Positions 30,046 to 38,477 of a stretch of DNA of 39,709 nucleotides are shown piece by piece; the stretch's first letter is position 1, and the number at the start of each line of letters is the position of its first letter. The stretch is from a virus: the IMG/VR virus record IMGVR_UViG_3300021963_000279, positions 1 through 39,709 of that record. One strand, given 5' to 3'. The notes under the pieces are model-generated. The model did no database searches, was not told where the DNA came from, and saw only the letters and a program-made list of their open reading frames with translations. Position numbers and translations under genes: made by a program.

Positions 30046-30146
30046 AAGTAATTGACTATTGTATATACATTTTAATAATTGGTAGTATAATAGGTTTTTT
30101 TTATGGTACGTATCAAGTGATTGATTTACTTTTTATAAGGGGATAG
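30030..30146 (+). CDS. 38-residue membrane peptide
   Basis: ATG 30030, TAG 30144-30146. MDRILKVIDYCIYILIIGSI and GFFYGTYQVIDLLF form one transmembrane segment. It overlaps the preceding gene end and stops 2 bases before the DUF3310 start. Unknown role. Confidence 0.55.
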   Translation: MDRILKVIDYCIYILIIGSIIGFFYGTYQVIDLLFIRG

Positions 30147-30148
30147 TT

Positions 30149-30424
30149 ATGGTAGATATGGTAAACAGACCACCGCATTACTTACAAGGCGGTATTGAAA
30201 CAATAGATGTGATTGAAAGTCGTTTGACCAAAGAAGAATTTATTGGATACCTAAAAGGTTGCAAAATGAAATATGACTTACGCTATCCTTTTAAAGGTGC
30301 TTTTGAACAAGACCTAGATAAATCAGAATGGTATAAAAATAAACTTATAGAAGTAATGCGTGATGAAGATGCTGTTAATCCACCTGAAGTAGAAGCTATT
30401 TTAGAAAGGTTTGATGATGAATAA
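30149..30424 (+). CDS. DUF3310 protein
   Basis: 91 residues; RPPHYLQGGIETIDVIES and FIGYLKGCKMKYDLRYPFKG, FEQDLDKSEWYKNKLIEV match the DUF3310 family, widespread in phages and often near nucleotide metabolism or replication genes. Biochemical function is not established. The ATG follows a GGGGA ribosome site. It overlaps the next gene by 8 bases. Confidence 0.85.
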   Translation: MVDMVNRPPHYLQGGIETIDVIESRLTKEEFIGYLKGCKMKYDLRYPFKGAFEQDLDKSEWYKNKLIEVMRDEDAVNPPEVEAILERFDDE

Positions 30425-30572
30425 GATATATTGGATATTCGGACTTGCTATGGTTGCATTAGCAATATTTGGAACAGAAAAGGCTTTTAGTCAAACCACG
30501 ACTATATATGCACCAGATGGCTCTGTAACTGTGTGTCAAGTAGGTAGTAATGGTATTGTTATTTGTGTCTAA
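30417..30572 (+). CDS. Small secreted protein (51 residues)
   Basis: ATG 30417, TAA 30570-30572. MNKIYWIFGLAMVALAIF is a signal peptide with a likely cleavage at AFS-QTT; the mature ~26 residues TTTIYAPDGSVTVCQVGSN-GIVICV hold two Cys that could form a disulfide in the periplasm. I recognise this DG..TVC..G...IC pattern from many environmental phages. Last gene of the plus-strand operon; it overlaps the convergent 30569-30745 gene by 4 bases. Function unknown. Confidence 0.7.
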   Translation: MNKIYWIFGLAMVALAIFGTEKAFSQTTTIYAPDGSVTVCQVGSNGIVICV

Positions 30573-30745
30573 TCGTCTCTAGGTGTTAATTCACCATAGA
30601 CAGATAACTCTTCACCACTTATTTCTATTAGGCTATCGTCATCTAATCCTATTACTATAGTGCTATCACCATGTAATGCTTCACATGATACAATGACTCT
30701 ACCAATCATGTGATTGCAGATAATTTCTACTTCTGACCGTTGCAT
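30569..30745 (-). CDS. 58-residue small beta-rich protein
   Basis: ATG 30745 chosen because AGGACA precedes it; upstream in-frame codons reach 30781. QRSEVEIICNHMIGRVIVSC, DSTIVIGLDDDSLIEISGEE suggest a small SH3/Sm-like beta barrel. It ends the minus-strand metallophosphoesterase operon (7 bases after that stop). No family recognised. Confidence 0.6.
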   Translation of the reverse strand: MQRSEVEIICNHMIGRVIVSCEALHGDSTIVIGLDDDSLIEISGEELSVYGELTPRDD

Positions 30746-30752
30746 AATTGTC

Positions 30753-31457
30753 CTAACAAATAGTGCCATTCCAACGCCCATTCTGTTTTAATACCATAGG
30801 CATTAGTTTTGGTTGTCCATTAATAATAATACCGCATCCTACAATAAAACGACTCTTGAAGTTTTTAGCATAGTCAAATGCCATAGACTTTTGGTGGATT
30901 AAACATCCGACCTGCATACCCCAAATAAGAGCATCAGGGTTGCTGTAATAACCAATACTAAATTTAGTATGATAGTGACCTTGCACAGTATTCATACCAT
31001 ATTGTTGTGCTACTTTAAGAACGTCAGCAGATAAGCCATGAGTAAAAAAACAACGACTATTATCAGATAAAGTAATAGTGTGGTCATCTACCCATACCCA
31101 ACCCTTTCCAACTCCTAAAAACTCGTTATAGTGCTTTAAATACGCTTTTGGAAGCCCATATTTTAACGCTCTGCGATATACTAAAGAACTGTGATTAGAG
31201 TGAACTAGAGTCATCTTTGGGAATATCTTTTCTAGTTCTTTTACGTGCTTTTTAGCTTGTTCTAATTCATGCCCAGGAGAGTATAGGTCTGGGTTATGTT
31301 CGTGCATAGAAATAGCATGTTGGTCTAACTCATCACCTATGTTGACTACATGGTCAAACTTGTATTTGTTTTTAAGTGCTTTTAGAAACGAAAATGCGTC
31401 AGGATGATGATATGGAATGTGTAAGTCAGATATAACTAAAACTGATTTATATTTCAT
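30753..31457 (-). CDS. Calcineurin-like metallophosphoesterase
   Basis: 234 residues. Metal-binding motifs in order: VISDLHIPYHHPD (DxH, residues ~9-11), VNIGDELDQHA (GDxxDxH), VHSNHSSLVYRR (GNH-like with SNH), FFTHGLS (GH/TH) and VQGHYHTKFS (GHxH). This is the metallophosphoesterase fold; phage members act as phosphodiesterases or nucleases/phosphatases. No transmembrane part. A promoter-like TATAAT lies upstream at 31484-31489. It is transcribed separately from the lysis cassette by a ~109-base gap. Confidence 0.85.
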   Translation of the reverse strand: MKYKSVLVISDLHIPYHHPDAFSFLKALKNKYKFDHVVNIGDELDQHAISMHEHNPDLYSPGHELEQAKKHVKELEKIFPKMTLVHSNHSSLVYRRALKYGLPKAYLKHYNEFLGVGKGWVWVDDHTITLSDNSRCFFTHGLSADVLKVAQQYGMNTVQGHYHTKFSIGYYSNPDALIWGMQVGCLIHQKSMAFDYAKNFKSRFIVGCGIIINGQPKLMPMVLKQNGRWNGTIC

Positions 31458-31483
31458 AAGTTTCTCTAGTGTTGAGATACTTT

Positions 31484-31489
31484 ATTATA
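31484..31489 (-). promoter_or_regulatory. Candidate promoter -10 of the metallophosphoesterase operon
   Basis: Minus strand TATAAT in the 109-base gap 31458-31566, with no good -35 at 17 bases (weak TCATGC). The gap also has two small palindromes: ACATA-a-TATGT (31541-31551) and AGATTA-aa-TAATCT (31555-31568), the latter overlapping the DUF5675 stop. They may be a weak terminator or operator. Confidence 0.4.
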
Positions 31490-31566
31490 TACTAGATATA
31501 AAATTAGCATGAGAAACATATATCTAAAATGATAAATGGCACATAATATGTCGCAGATTAAATAAT

Positions 31567-31956
31567 CTAACATATCTTAATTGTGGCTGTTTTAGCTTTC
31601 TGTAACTTCTCAAAAAACTTCTTATAAGCTACTTTAGAATTACCAATAAAATCTTGTCCTGACCATGTTGTTCCAAGTAATATGCAACCATCTGTATCAG
31701 CAGATGTATTACCTGAATGAATACGAACACCGGTAAAGTTTGGAACGTCTAGTATATGTGGCATATCTTGTTTAAAGCGTGTAGAAGCATCTATAATGAG
31801 TTTATATTCACCAGTAGGGATAGCAGTCTTACCTATTACTTTAGTGCCATTTCTGACCACATCTTCTAACGTATAACACTCATATACACCATCTATATAC
31901 ATCTTGCCTATAGTATGCGTGTCTTTAAACTCAAACCTTTTGACTTCAATTAACAT
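31567..31956 (-). CDS. DUF5675 lysis-region protein
   Basis: 129 residues. KDTHTIGKMYIDGVYECYTL-ED, PTGEYKLIIDASTRFKQDMP, GVRIHSGNTSADTDGCILLG match the DUF5675 family found in phage lysis cassettes; the H-S-G-N and DGC residues recall L,D-transpeptidase/endolysin-like sites. Function is presumed cell-wall related. It overlaps the 52-residue membrane protein by 11 bases and follows the holin. Confidence 0.8.
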   Translation of the reverse strand: MLIEVKRFEFKDTHTIGKMYIDGVYECYTLEDVVRNGTKVIGKTAIPTGEYKLIIDASTRFKQDMPHILDVPNFTGVRIHSGNTSADTDGCILLGTTWSGQDFIGNSKVAYKKFFEKLQKAKTATIKIC

Positions 31957-32104
31957 TAGAGTCTATATAAGTAAGTGCTTGTGTAAGATATTGCATAGCA
32001 TACATAAATAGAATAGAAAAACCCATAGCTACGAATAACAAGGATACGACTAGTAATTTAAGTATTGCTAAACCGATAAAGTTAAGTATGTCTAAGACTA
32101 TCAT
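31946..32104 (-). CDS. 52-residue single-TM protein in lysis cassette
   Basis: ATG 32104, TGA 31946-31948. MIVLDILNFIGLAILKLLVV SLLFVAMGFSILFMYAMQYL is one or two closely packed transmembrane helices with a short C-terminus. It has an ATGA overlap with the holin stop and an 11-base overlap with DUF5675, so it is a real coupled gene. Possibly a second holin, antiholin or pinholin-type protein; no spanin features (no lipobox, no periplasmic coiled coil). Confidence 0.65.
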   Translation of the reverse strand: MIVLDILNFIGLAILKLLVVSLLFVAMGFSILFMYAMQYLTQALTYIDSNVN

Positions 32105-32466
32105 TTCTTTTTAATGTAGAATAAACTACGTTCCCCAAAGAGATAGAAACCTACAGCACTTGCAAAGTTATCTACTTCAGGTGTTGCGATACCTTGTAGG
32201 TGCATTGTAGCCCATGTTGCTAATACTAATAAACCGATAAATGGTCGCATGAGTCTTACAATAGCTTCTACCCATGGATATGATGGGTTACCACCACCAG
32301 CTTCATTCATTACTTTAAAGAACTCTAAATCAATTTGTTTCATCTGAGCATATTGTTCTATAGTAGCTGGTTTGAATTGGTCAGGTGCTACAAAGCGATT
32401 AATAAGTGATTTACCTAAGTCTACTGCTAATGGTCCTAATGCTGCTAGTATAGTAATTGGGTCCAT
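32101..32466 (-). CDS. Holin (3TM GTA-holin-like)
   Basis: 121 residues. N-terminal ITILAALGPLAVDLGKSLIN, a charged loop (PATIEQYAQMKQIDLEFFKV), then two hydrophobic segments (MRPFIGLLVLATWATMHLQG and NFASAVGFYLFGERSLFYIK) with a basic tail. The order WVEAIVRLMRPF...GERS is typical of the GTA-type phage holins. It makes the membrane hole at lysis timing. It heads the lysis genes. Confidence 0.8.
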   Translation of the reverse strand: MDPITILAALGPLAVDLGKSLINRFVAPDQFKPATIEQYAQMKQIDLEFFKVMNEAGGGNPSYPWVEAIVRLMRPFIGLLVLATWATMHLQGIATPEVDNFASAVGFYLFGERSLFYIKKK

Positions 32467-32978
32467 TAAAACTCTCTTCCTAATCCAAATAAAAGTTGTT
32501 TTTCATAAGGGTTTGCATTTGCTGTTGCTTTTAATAACCAGTCATTTATTTGTTTTGCATATTCAGCATTAACACCTAAACCATCTTTACTATAATTAGC
32601 ACCACCTGTAAATTGACCACCTGCTAATGGTGTAGTGTATTGTGCAGAAGCATTAGGATAATTACCACCCATAACTTTAGCCATAATATTAGCATCACGA
32701 TATTCGCCATAGGGAGCAACATCACCTGGTTGACTTAATATACCACCTTTAAAATTTTGGTTTGTTAAAGCAATGTCTTTATATATTGGGTTTGTGCCTT
32801 CTTTGCCAACAGTACCACTTAATAAACCAACAGGAGTTTCTTGATAAGCATTAACATTACCGCCTAATGTAGGTCTAGTATAAGCATTAATATTTAAGTT
32901 ATCAGTACCTACGCTAGTAACATTTTGTTGAGTATTTTGTTGTTCTGTTAATTGCCTTAAAAATTCTGCAATATCCAT
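32466..32978 (-). CDS. Virion or accessory protein of unknown function
   Basis: 170 residues, Gly/Asn/Gln-rich with little predicted helix except the termini (DIAEFLRQLTEQQNTQQN, EYAKQINDWLLKATANANPY-EKQ). Middle segments TPLAGGQFTGGANYSKDGLG and NAEYAKQ look like outer-membrane-protein-like beta hairpins. It shares 1-base overlaps with the holin and SprT-like genes. No family recognised; may be virion-associated. Confidence 0.6.
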   Translation of the reverse strand: MDIAEFLRQLTEQQNTQQNVTSVGTDNLNINAYTRPTLGGNVNAYQETPVGLLSGTVGKEGTNPIYKDIALTNQNFKGGILSQPGDVAPYGEYRDANIMAKVMGGNYPNASAQYTTPLAGGQFTGGANYSKDGLGVNAEYAKQINDWLLKATANANPYEKQLLFGLGREF

Positions 32979-33337
32979 TATAATTCCTTTGGGTCGTAGC
33001 CAAGTGTATTAGCTACTCTCTTTTGTAGTTTTAAAAATAAACCTTTATGGCTAGTATATTTATCTGTTTTAGGTGATTCTAAATAGCATATCATGTGTAT
33101 GATTTCATGTGCTAGGGTCTTTAATACTGTATCTAAATGACCACACTTAGCTGTAGATATAGTAATAACATGAGGTTCACCAGCTTCAGGTGGCTCATAT
33201 TGTCCGCATATACTATGATCATGTACCACTACGAAATCAACACGACTTGCAGGTGGGAGTTTATAATCTTCAAATACAGGGAACTCTATTAAAGCAGAAT
33301 ATAGATTGGCTATGTTATTTTCAGTTATGAATGTCAT
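32978..33337 (-). CDS. SprT-like zinc metallopeptidase
   Basis: 119 residues. LKTLAHEIIHMICY contains the HExxH zinc motif (H-E-I-I-H) at ~78-82, followed by SHKGLFLKLQKRV with a possible third ligand His ~18 residues later. Upstream VVVHDHSICGQYEPPEAGEP-HVITIS matches the SprT-like N-terminal strands. Such phage proteases are of unknown target; the cell envelope or virion is possible. It overlaps the secreted protein by 4 bases. Confidence 0.8.
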   Translation of the reverse strand: MTFITENNIANLYSALIEFPVFEDYKLPPASRVDFVVVHDHSICGQYEPPEAGEPHVITISTAKCGHLDTVLKTLAHEIIHMICYLESPKTDKYTSHKGLFLKLQKRVANTLGYDPKEL

Positions 33338-33663
33338 AGTGTTGAACGTGGTTTAAATAGTTGTGGATTATATACTGCTGTTGCATCTATCTCTGGAAAG
33401 TAAATTAATACTGAGTCCATGTTGTTTACAGATTCTTTCTTCCAGCAACCTTCGTGATTAGCTTTACCTTTATCTGTAGCATACGCAGCATAAGGATAAC
33501 CACGTAAGCCCATTTTAGTAAACGTACATTCTTCTAGTGTTAATACTACTTCACCAGCCTCAGTAGCCATTGACATTTCTTTGGGTAGTTCTTTACTATA
33601 AGCATAGTCATATAAAAATAACCATAAGAGTATTAAAGTAATACCCATAAGAAAGTTTTTCAT
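33334..33663 (-). CDS. Secreted/periplasmic protein
   Basis: 109 residues. N-terminal MKNFLMGITLILLWLFLYDY AYS is a signal peptide (cleavage near AYS-K). Mature: EVVLTLEECTFTKMGLRGYP-YAAYATDKGKANHEGCWKKE with two Cys that could pair. A small secreted phage protein, seen often near lysis modules; function unknown. 4-base overlap with the SprT-like gene. Confidence 0.65.
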   Translation of the reverse strand: MKNFLMGITLILLWLFLYDYAYSKELPKEMSMATEAGEVVLTLEECTFTKMGLRGYPYAAYATDKGKANHEGCWKKESVNNMDSVLIYFPEIDATAVYNPQLFKPRSTL

Positions 33664-33664
33664 A

Positions 33665-33871
33665 TTATTTTCCTAATATGTTGTGCATAAAGAATGTAGC
33701 TAAGCCGCCTAAAAATGATGCTATAGTCATACCTGCCCAGAATCCACCTCTACCACGATTTGCTAATGCTAGAAGTTCATCCATGCCTTGTTCTAACTTG
33801 TCAATCTTTTTTTCCATTTGCTCAACTTGAGCTACAAGTTGTCCATATTTGAATGGGTCAATATCACTCAT
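33665..33871 (-). CDS. XhlA-like coiled-coil/TM protein
   Basis: 68 residues. Coiled coil YGQLVAQVEQMEKKIDKLEQ, GMDELLALANRG, then one C-terminal transmembrane segment FWAGMTIASFLGGLATFFMH with NILGK. This layout (N-in coiled coil, C-terminal TM) is that of small XhlA/holin accessory proteins. Located before the internal virion proteins and 11 bases from them. Possibly membrane-associated lysis helper. Confidence 0.65.
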   Translation of the reverse strand: MSDIDPFKYGQLVAQVEQMEKKIDKLEQGMDELLALANRGRGGFWAGMTIASFLGGLATFFMHNILGK

Positions 33872-33882
33872 TCTAAAATCCT

Positions 33883-35304
33883 TTACTCTTGATTAGTTTG
33901 CGTTAGTGACAATAATCCTGCTTGTTGTGGCAACGTTATTTGTTGTGTTGTTGGTGTTAAAATACCTGATTTTTTTGCGCCACTTACTTTATATAGCGTT
34001 TTAGCTAATAAAGTTTTAAAAGCTAGACTTCTAGTTGCTAAGAAACCAGCAGTTCTAGGAAGATTCTCAGCTAACCAACCCATAGCTACTGGGTCTTTAT
34101 TTAAATCCATAAATGCACGTCTTTCAACAACATCTAATGTATCTAAAAGTTTAGACTCTGTTTTATTAAGTTTTACAATATCTGGAACTTCACTTGCCAC
34201 TTTTTCTTTTAATCCACGTGCTAATGATTTCTGAGCTTCTACTTCAGTTGTTCCCATTTGACCATATTTTTTTTGTAATGCAGAATATGTTCCTTGTTTA
34301 ATTTCTTGAGCTGTTTGAACAGGAATAGTTTGCTTAGGACCACCTAATGGTGTTCTATTAGTTGTCATAAATTCATTAGCAACTTGGTCAATAGCTGCTA
34401 AATCAGCAGTAGGATTAACTTGGTTAGACTTTTTGGCACGTAATTCATCTAGGTAATTTAATACATCAGTTTTATTTACAGTACCTGTAGATGATTTTAC
34501 TTTATTAGCTATTTGTTCATTAATGTTAGCAATTTTATTTTTCATTATTTCTACTGAATCTCTAGAAATATCTAATCCATTTTCTAAAAGAGTTCTTGCT
34601 GCAACATCTGCTTTACCTGTTTTTAATTGTTTATAAGTAGGTTTTAAAGCACTTTGCATTAAATCATAAGACTTTTGTTCTAATTTAGGTCTAATAGATG
34701 GTAATGATTCCCCTACTTTAGATATACCTGTTTTTGCTTGTTCTAAAATTTGTGGAGTTTGCATTGTTGGCATACCTGCTACAGGTCTTAATCTTGATAA
34801 TGCTGATACTTCTGATAAACCAGGCAATGCTTCTATACCTGATTGTTGAATAACATTTGCTACTTTAGGTAAATATTCTTGACCAGATACAGTTCTAGGT
34901 TGGTACATAAAGCGTTGACCTTCTCTAGCAACTGATTGCTCAAAAGGTAAATTAGTGCCACCAAATCTTTCAGGTAATAATGCTTTAGTAGCACCATATA
35001 AACTACCATAAGCACCTGTAGCTAATGATGCCGGAACTTCTAATGCACCTGTAATTTTATTAAAGATACCAGCTTCAGATTTACGTTTTGCTAATTGACC
35101 ACGTTCTGTTGTTTGTTTTTCTCTTAATGCTAGTGCTTCTTGTGGTGGCAAAAATTCAGGAATACCACGTACATCAGTTAGTCCTGTTGCTACAGGATTT
35201 TGTATTCCTTTAATCTCATTAGCAAATAGTTGAGCAGCTTCAGTATCACCAGCATTATGAGCTTTAACTAATGCGTCTTTTAATTGCGTTAATCTATCTG
35301 CCAT
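33883..35304 (-). CDS. Internal virion protein (large helical)
   Basis: 473 residues, ATG 35304, rich in helix, Lys, Ala, Thr and Leu (LTQLKDALVKAHNAGDTEAA, QKSYDLMQSALKPTYKQLKT, NEQIANKVKSSTGTVNKTDV), with a Pro/Gly linker and C-terminal helices (AGFLATRSLAFKTLLAKTLYK). Follows the 452-residue gene by a 1-base overlap. Such long helical proteins at this place in podoviruses are injected or internal virion proteins. No catalytic motif recognised. Confidence 0.65.
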   Translation of the reverse strand: MADRLTQLKDALVKAHNAGDTEAAQLFANEIKGIQNPVATGLTDVRGIPEFLPPQEALALREKQTTERGQLAKRKSEAGIFNKITGALEVPASLATGAYGSLYGATKALLPERFGGTNLPFEQSVAREGQRFMYQPRTVSGQEYLPKVANVIQQSGIEALPGLSEVSALSRLRPVAGMPTMQTPQILEQAKTGISKVGESLPSIRPKLEQKSYDLMQSALKPTYKQLKTGKADVAARTLLENGLDISRDSVEIMKNKIANINEQIANKVKSSTGTVNKTDVLNYLDELRAKKSNQVNPTADLAAIDQVANEFMTTNRTPLGGPKQTIPVQTAQEIKQGTYSALQKKYGQMGTTEVEAQKSLARGLKEKVASEVPDIVKLNKTESKLLDTLDVVERRAFMDLNKDPVAMGWLAENLPRTAGFLATRSLAFKTLLAKTLYKVSGAKKSGILTPTTQQITLPQQAGLLSLTQTNQE

Positions 35305-36662
35305 TATTCAACTCCATATGCTTTTAAAATATCTTCTTTATTTCTTACTTGTGATGATGGTGTTTTTTCTTTGTAACCCATAATAACTTTAGAAGGATCA
35401 AGTTTATTTGTTTTAGCAATTTCTGCATATTGTATATCATATTTATTTTTAACTTCTTCAGCAGCTTGATATAGTTTATTTGCTACATTTAAAAAATCTT
35501 GTCTTTGTGTTGGATTTAATTTTTGACCAGTAGCAAGCATATTAAAGTAATTTTGTGCTCTATCTACTACACCAGTAGCTTCCATTGCTAATCTTAACTC
35601 TGTATCACGAACAACAGAAGTAGGATCAAGTAATTTCATAAATGTAGTAGCACCTGCTAAATCACCTGCTGGTGAAGCACTACTTAAAGATTTATTAATA
35701 ATATTATAAGCAGAACGAACTTCACCAAAGTTTTTAACTTCAGGAGTATCTTGATATTGTTTGCGTAAGTCTTGCTCTTGTTTAAATATATCTTGTTTTG
35801 TTTGAGCTTGTTTTTTAACAATAGGTGTTTGAGTTTGTTGTGCAACAGGCTGTGTAACTTGACCAGGTTTTGTAGTAATTTGTGGTTTAGTCATATCAAC
35901 TGGTTGTGTTGTAACATTTTCTTCATTATATATTGGAGGCAATATATTAGGTGGTAATGCAGATGGTTGAATTTTAACAGGTACTGTATATACATTACCA
36001 TTTTCATCCATTGTTTCTTGCATAATAGTTTTAGGAGAGGTTTGATTTCTGTAAGCAAGTGCATATTGAGATGTTTTTCTTAATGCTTCGCCTTCAGGAG
36101 TGTTTTGAGAACCTCTAGCTAAGATACTAAGTGATGATCCTTCTACTCCTGCGCCAAATCCAGCTAAACTACCAGATTCTTTAGCAATAGCTTGGTCAAG
36201 TATTTTAATCTGATTTTGAGCATTATTATATCCAGTATCAGTATCTTTAACTGTAGCAAGAGTTTCACGTCTTCTCATGAGTTTTTCTAATGGAGTTAAA
36301 CCTTCCATTTCAAGTCTTTTAGCACCTTGTTCCAATTCCATTTGCTTTACTCTACCTAGTAGTGCTTGGTCATATACATTTTGTGATGAACCCATGCCAC
36401 CTACATACGCTTTAGCTAGATATGGAATTGCACTACCTACATTTAAGTTTTTAGGTTGTGCAAAATAATTAGCAGCAGTTCCTATGATACCTTGAACAAT
36501 AGCTTGATTTTGTAATGTTTTTTGTTGTTCTGGAGTAAGAATACCTGTAAGAGCTTCAGATGGTCTAGCACCAAAAACATTCATGCCTGAAAACAAATTA
36601 CCAAGTCCAGATGTAACTGGATTAGTAAGTGCTGAAATTGGGTTGTTATCAAATAATGCCAT
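35304..36662 (-). CDS. Internal virion protein (Gln/Lys-rich)
   Basis: 452 residues from ATG 36662. N-terminal glycine-rich hydrophobic patch (NPISALTNPVTSGLGNLFSG), then helices (LEKLMRRRETLATVKDTDTG), a low-complexity region with QTQTPIVKKQAQTKQDIFKQ at ~275-300, then a helical C-terminus (LAMEATGVVDRAQNYFNMLA, LYQAAEEVKNKYDIQYAEIA). Likely virion-internal; function by position only. Expressed after the 229-residue gene (3-base gap). Confidence 0.65.
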   Translation of the reverse strand: MALFDNNPISALTNPVTSGLGNLFSGMNVFGARPSEALTGILTPEQQKTLQNQAIVQGIIGTAANYFAQPKNLNVGSAIPYLAKAYVGGMGSSQNVYDQALLGRVKQMELEQGAKRLEMEGLTPLEKLMRRRETLATVKDTDTGYNNAQNQIKILDQAIAKESGSLAGFGAGVEGSSLSILARGSQNTPEGEALRKTSQYALAYRNQTSPKTIMQETMDENGNVYTVPVKIQPSALPPNILPPIYNEENVTTQPVDMTKPQITTKPGQVTQPVAQQTQTPIVKKQAQTKQDIFKQEQDLRKQYQDTPEVKNFGEVRSAYNIINKSLSSASPAGDLAGATTFMKLLDPTSVVRDTELRLAMEATGVVDRAQNYFNMLATGQKLNPTQRQDFLNVANKLYQAAEEVKNKYDIQYAEIAKTNKLDPSKVIMGYKEKTPSSQVRNKEDILKAYGVE

Positions 36663-36665
36663 GAT

Positions 36666-37355
36666 TTATCCTATTAAAATTGGTCTACGTGGTAATTGTG
36701 CCATGCTATTAAATTGTGGGATAGGAACAGCACCTTGACCTATCATTTGTTGTGCGCTTAATGTTGGAGATGGTTGTAATGGAGCTTGTGATTGGTTCAT
36801 AGTACCATAAGCATTAAGTGCTAAGTTTCCATATCCTACTGGGTTACTCATCAAAACATCACCTGGCATAATACCGCTTACACCACGTTTTAATCCACCT
36901 AATAATGATGTATCATAACCTCCGCCACCTGCAAATGTTGCCGGTCCTTGACCACCTAAAAATGATGGGTCATATCCAAGTGTTGAATTTTTAGCTACAT
37001 CAAACATACCTTGAGAGCCTGTGTATAAAGATGGATTTAATCCTTGAGCATAAGTACCTGCTTGACCTAATGTAGTTCCAGCTCCAGTATTAAACATATT
37101 AGCCATGCCAATATTACCCATATTTGATGCACCTTCTGTAGCTATGGCGTTTCCAAGATTACTTGTTGTCCCTCCTGTTGCAGCTTTTACTCCACCTGCA
37201 CCGCCCATAGCACCACCTAGATAGCCACCTGTACCACCTACTGCAGCACCTATAGCTGCATTTCTTAATGATTTATCTAGACTTTTGCCTTGTAATAAAG
37301 ATGTTCCACCACTTACACCTGCACCTATCATTGCTGCTGTTACTGGATCACTCAT
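36666..37355 (-). CDS. Glycine-rich internal virion protein
   Basis: 229 residues. MSDPVTAAMIGAGVSGGTSL, LRNAAIGAAVGGTGGYLGGA-MGGAGGVKAATGG is an Ala/Gly-rich membrane-interacting segment; the rest is Gly/Asn/Gln/Tyr-rich (AGTYAQGLNPSLYTGSQGMF). Resembles the small Gly-rich ejection-type proteins of podoviruses that help DNA cross the envelope. 1-base overlap with the 370-residue gene. Confidence 0.6.
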   Translation of the reverse strand: MSDPVTAAMIGAGVSGGTSLLQGKSLDKSLRNAAIGAAVGGTGGYLGGAMGGAGGVKAATGGTTSNLGNAIATEGASNMGNIGMANMFNTGAGTTLGQAGTYAQGLNPSLYTGSQGMFDVAKNSTLGYDPSFLGGQGPATFAGGGGYDTSLLGGLKRGVSGIMPGDVLMSNPVGYGNLALNAYGTMNQSQAPLQPSPTLSAQQMIGQGAVPIPQFNSMAQLPRRPILIG

Positions 37356-38467
37356 TATTTGCCTACCTTTCCTACTACATAGCAGATTGGTTCTAAAATA
37401 GCACGATAAATCATGCCATAAACATCACGTTTTTTACCTCTTTTTTGTTTCCATATATCAGCAGTCCTATGTCTTGCGATATGCTCTAAAACACCCCTTA
37501 AAATGCGTTGTAGGGCATTCTTTTCACCTGCTTTGTAAGCATAGTTTACTAATGGTAAGAATAGAGTGTGATAACCTTTTTCGTATGCTGGGTCTAAGTC
37601 TTTAGACTGAGCTAACCAAATAGCGTTACGGAAACTACCAAAACCATATTCAGCATTCATAGCTGTACATACTATCTTGCCACCACCACTAGATGTTGTT
37701 TCTGATTTAGTAGTTAATGGTTGACCAGCTACTGTAGAAGTAAATTGTGCAAGTCTTTGGTATGGTAAGTTTTGTTGGAAGTTAAAGCGGTCTAGTTCAG
37801 CTTGTAGAGCTTGTTGAGCATAGTTTTCACGAGCTTGACCAGTTTGTAATAGTTGATTAATAGGTTGATAAGCTGCTTGAGCCATTGTAGGTGCATTTCT
37901 AGCTGCTTGTTCTTGTAAGCCACGTTCTGAAGCATAGTTTTGATATGCTGCTTGACCAGCTTGGTTAGCTAAAGCGTTAGCTAAGTTTTGTTGTGATAGA
38001 CCTTCTAATTGTGTTTGTGCGCCTGAACCATAACGACCTGCTCCTGCTGCTTGGCTACGAGTGCCACTAATAGCTTGGTTATATGCTTGTGTAGCTGCTT
38101 CTTGTCCTGGCTTTAATGCTGCTTGTAGATAAGGGTTAGCACCTAAATATTGACCACCTACTGCACCTTGTTGTTGAGCTAATGCTTGGTTAATAAGTGG
38201 GCTACCTGCTCTTGCTTGAGCTTCTGCCATAGTAAGTGCTGACTCTGTTTGTGCAGATGGACTTACGTATGTTTGACCACCATAGTATTGTGGTGTATAT
38301 GTTTCATATAGTTTTTGAGCTTCTGATAAACCTTTTTCAACATAAGGTCTCATAGATGGGTCAATACCAGAAGTAGTCGTTTGTTGACCACCACCACCGC
38401 CACCACCATAAAATGTAAATGACTCCACTAAACCTGTAAGCCAATTAGATAAATTCAGTAATTTCAT
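37355..38467 (-). CDS. Tail/internal virion protein, allele 2 (complete)
   Basis: 370 residues, ATG 38467. N-terminal MKLLNLSNWLTGLVESFTFY followed by seven Gly, TTTSGIDPSMRPYVEKGLSE, a helical Ala/Gln middle (QAQARAG, LAQQQGAVGGQYLG, NLANALANQAGQAAYQNY), KIVCTAMNAEYGFGSFRN, and a basic C-terminus (RHRTADIWKQKRGKKRDVYG). The C-terminal ~42 residues (C-terminal to base 37480) plus the next ~42 (37480-37606) are shared with the other allele's genome. Position and composition suggest an internal or tail-hub protein. Confidence 0.75.
   Translation of the reverse strand: MKLLNLSNWLTGLVESFTFYGGGGGGGQQTTTSGIDPSMRPYVEKGLSEAQKLYETYTPQYYGGQTYVSPSAQTESALTMAEAQARAGSPLINQALAQQQGAVGGQYLGANPYLQAALKPGQEAATQAYNQAISGTRSQAAGAGRYGSGAQTQLEGLSQQNLANALANQAGQAAYQNYASERGLQEQAARNAPTMAQAAYQPINQLLQTGQARENYAQQALQAELDRFNFQQNLPYQRLAQFTSTVAGQPLTTKSETTSSGGGKIVCTAMNAEYGFGSFRNAIWLAQSKDLDPAYEKGYHTLFLPLVNYAYKAGEKNALQRILRGVLEHIARHRTADIWKQKRGKKRDVYGMIYRAILEPICYVVGKVGK
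37480..37606. repeat. Second copy of the 127-bp exact repeat (junction)
   Basis: Identical to 1-127; the fork point between the two alleles. To the right (37607-39709) lies allele 2; the homologous stretch 128-2763 is allele 1. The length difference (533 bases) equals 42 from the N-terminus of the tail/internal protein, 492 from the jelly-roll insertion, minus 1 spacer base. Confidence 0.85.
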
Positions 38468-38477
38468 ATTTCTTTCC

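Noticed and set aside
31541-31568. Two small palindromes as a strong terminator or repressor operator
   Set aside because: Stems are only 5-6 AT-rich base pairs with loops of 1-2 bases and no U-tract, so I only note them as weak regulatory candidates.
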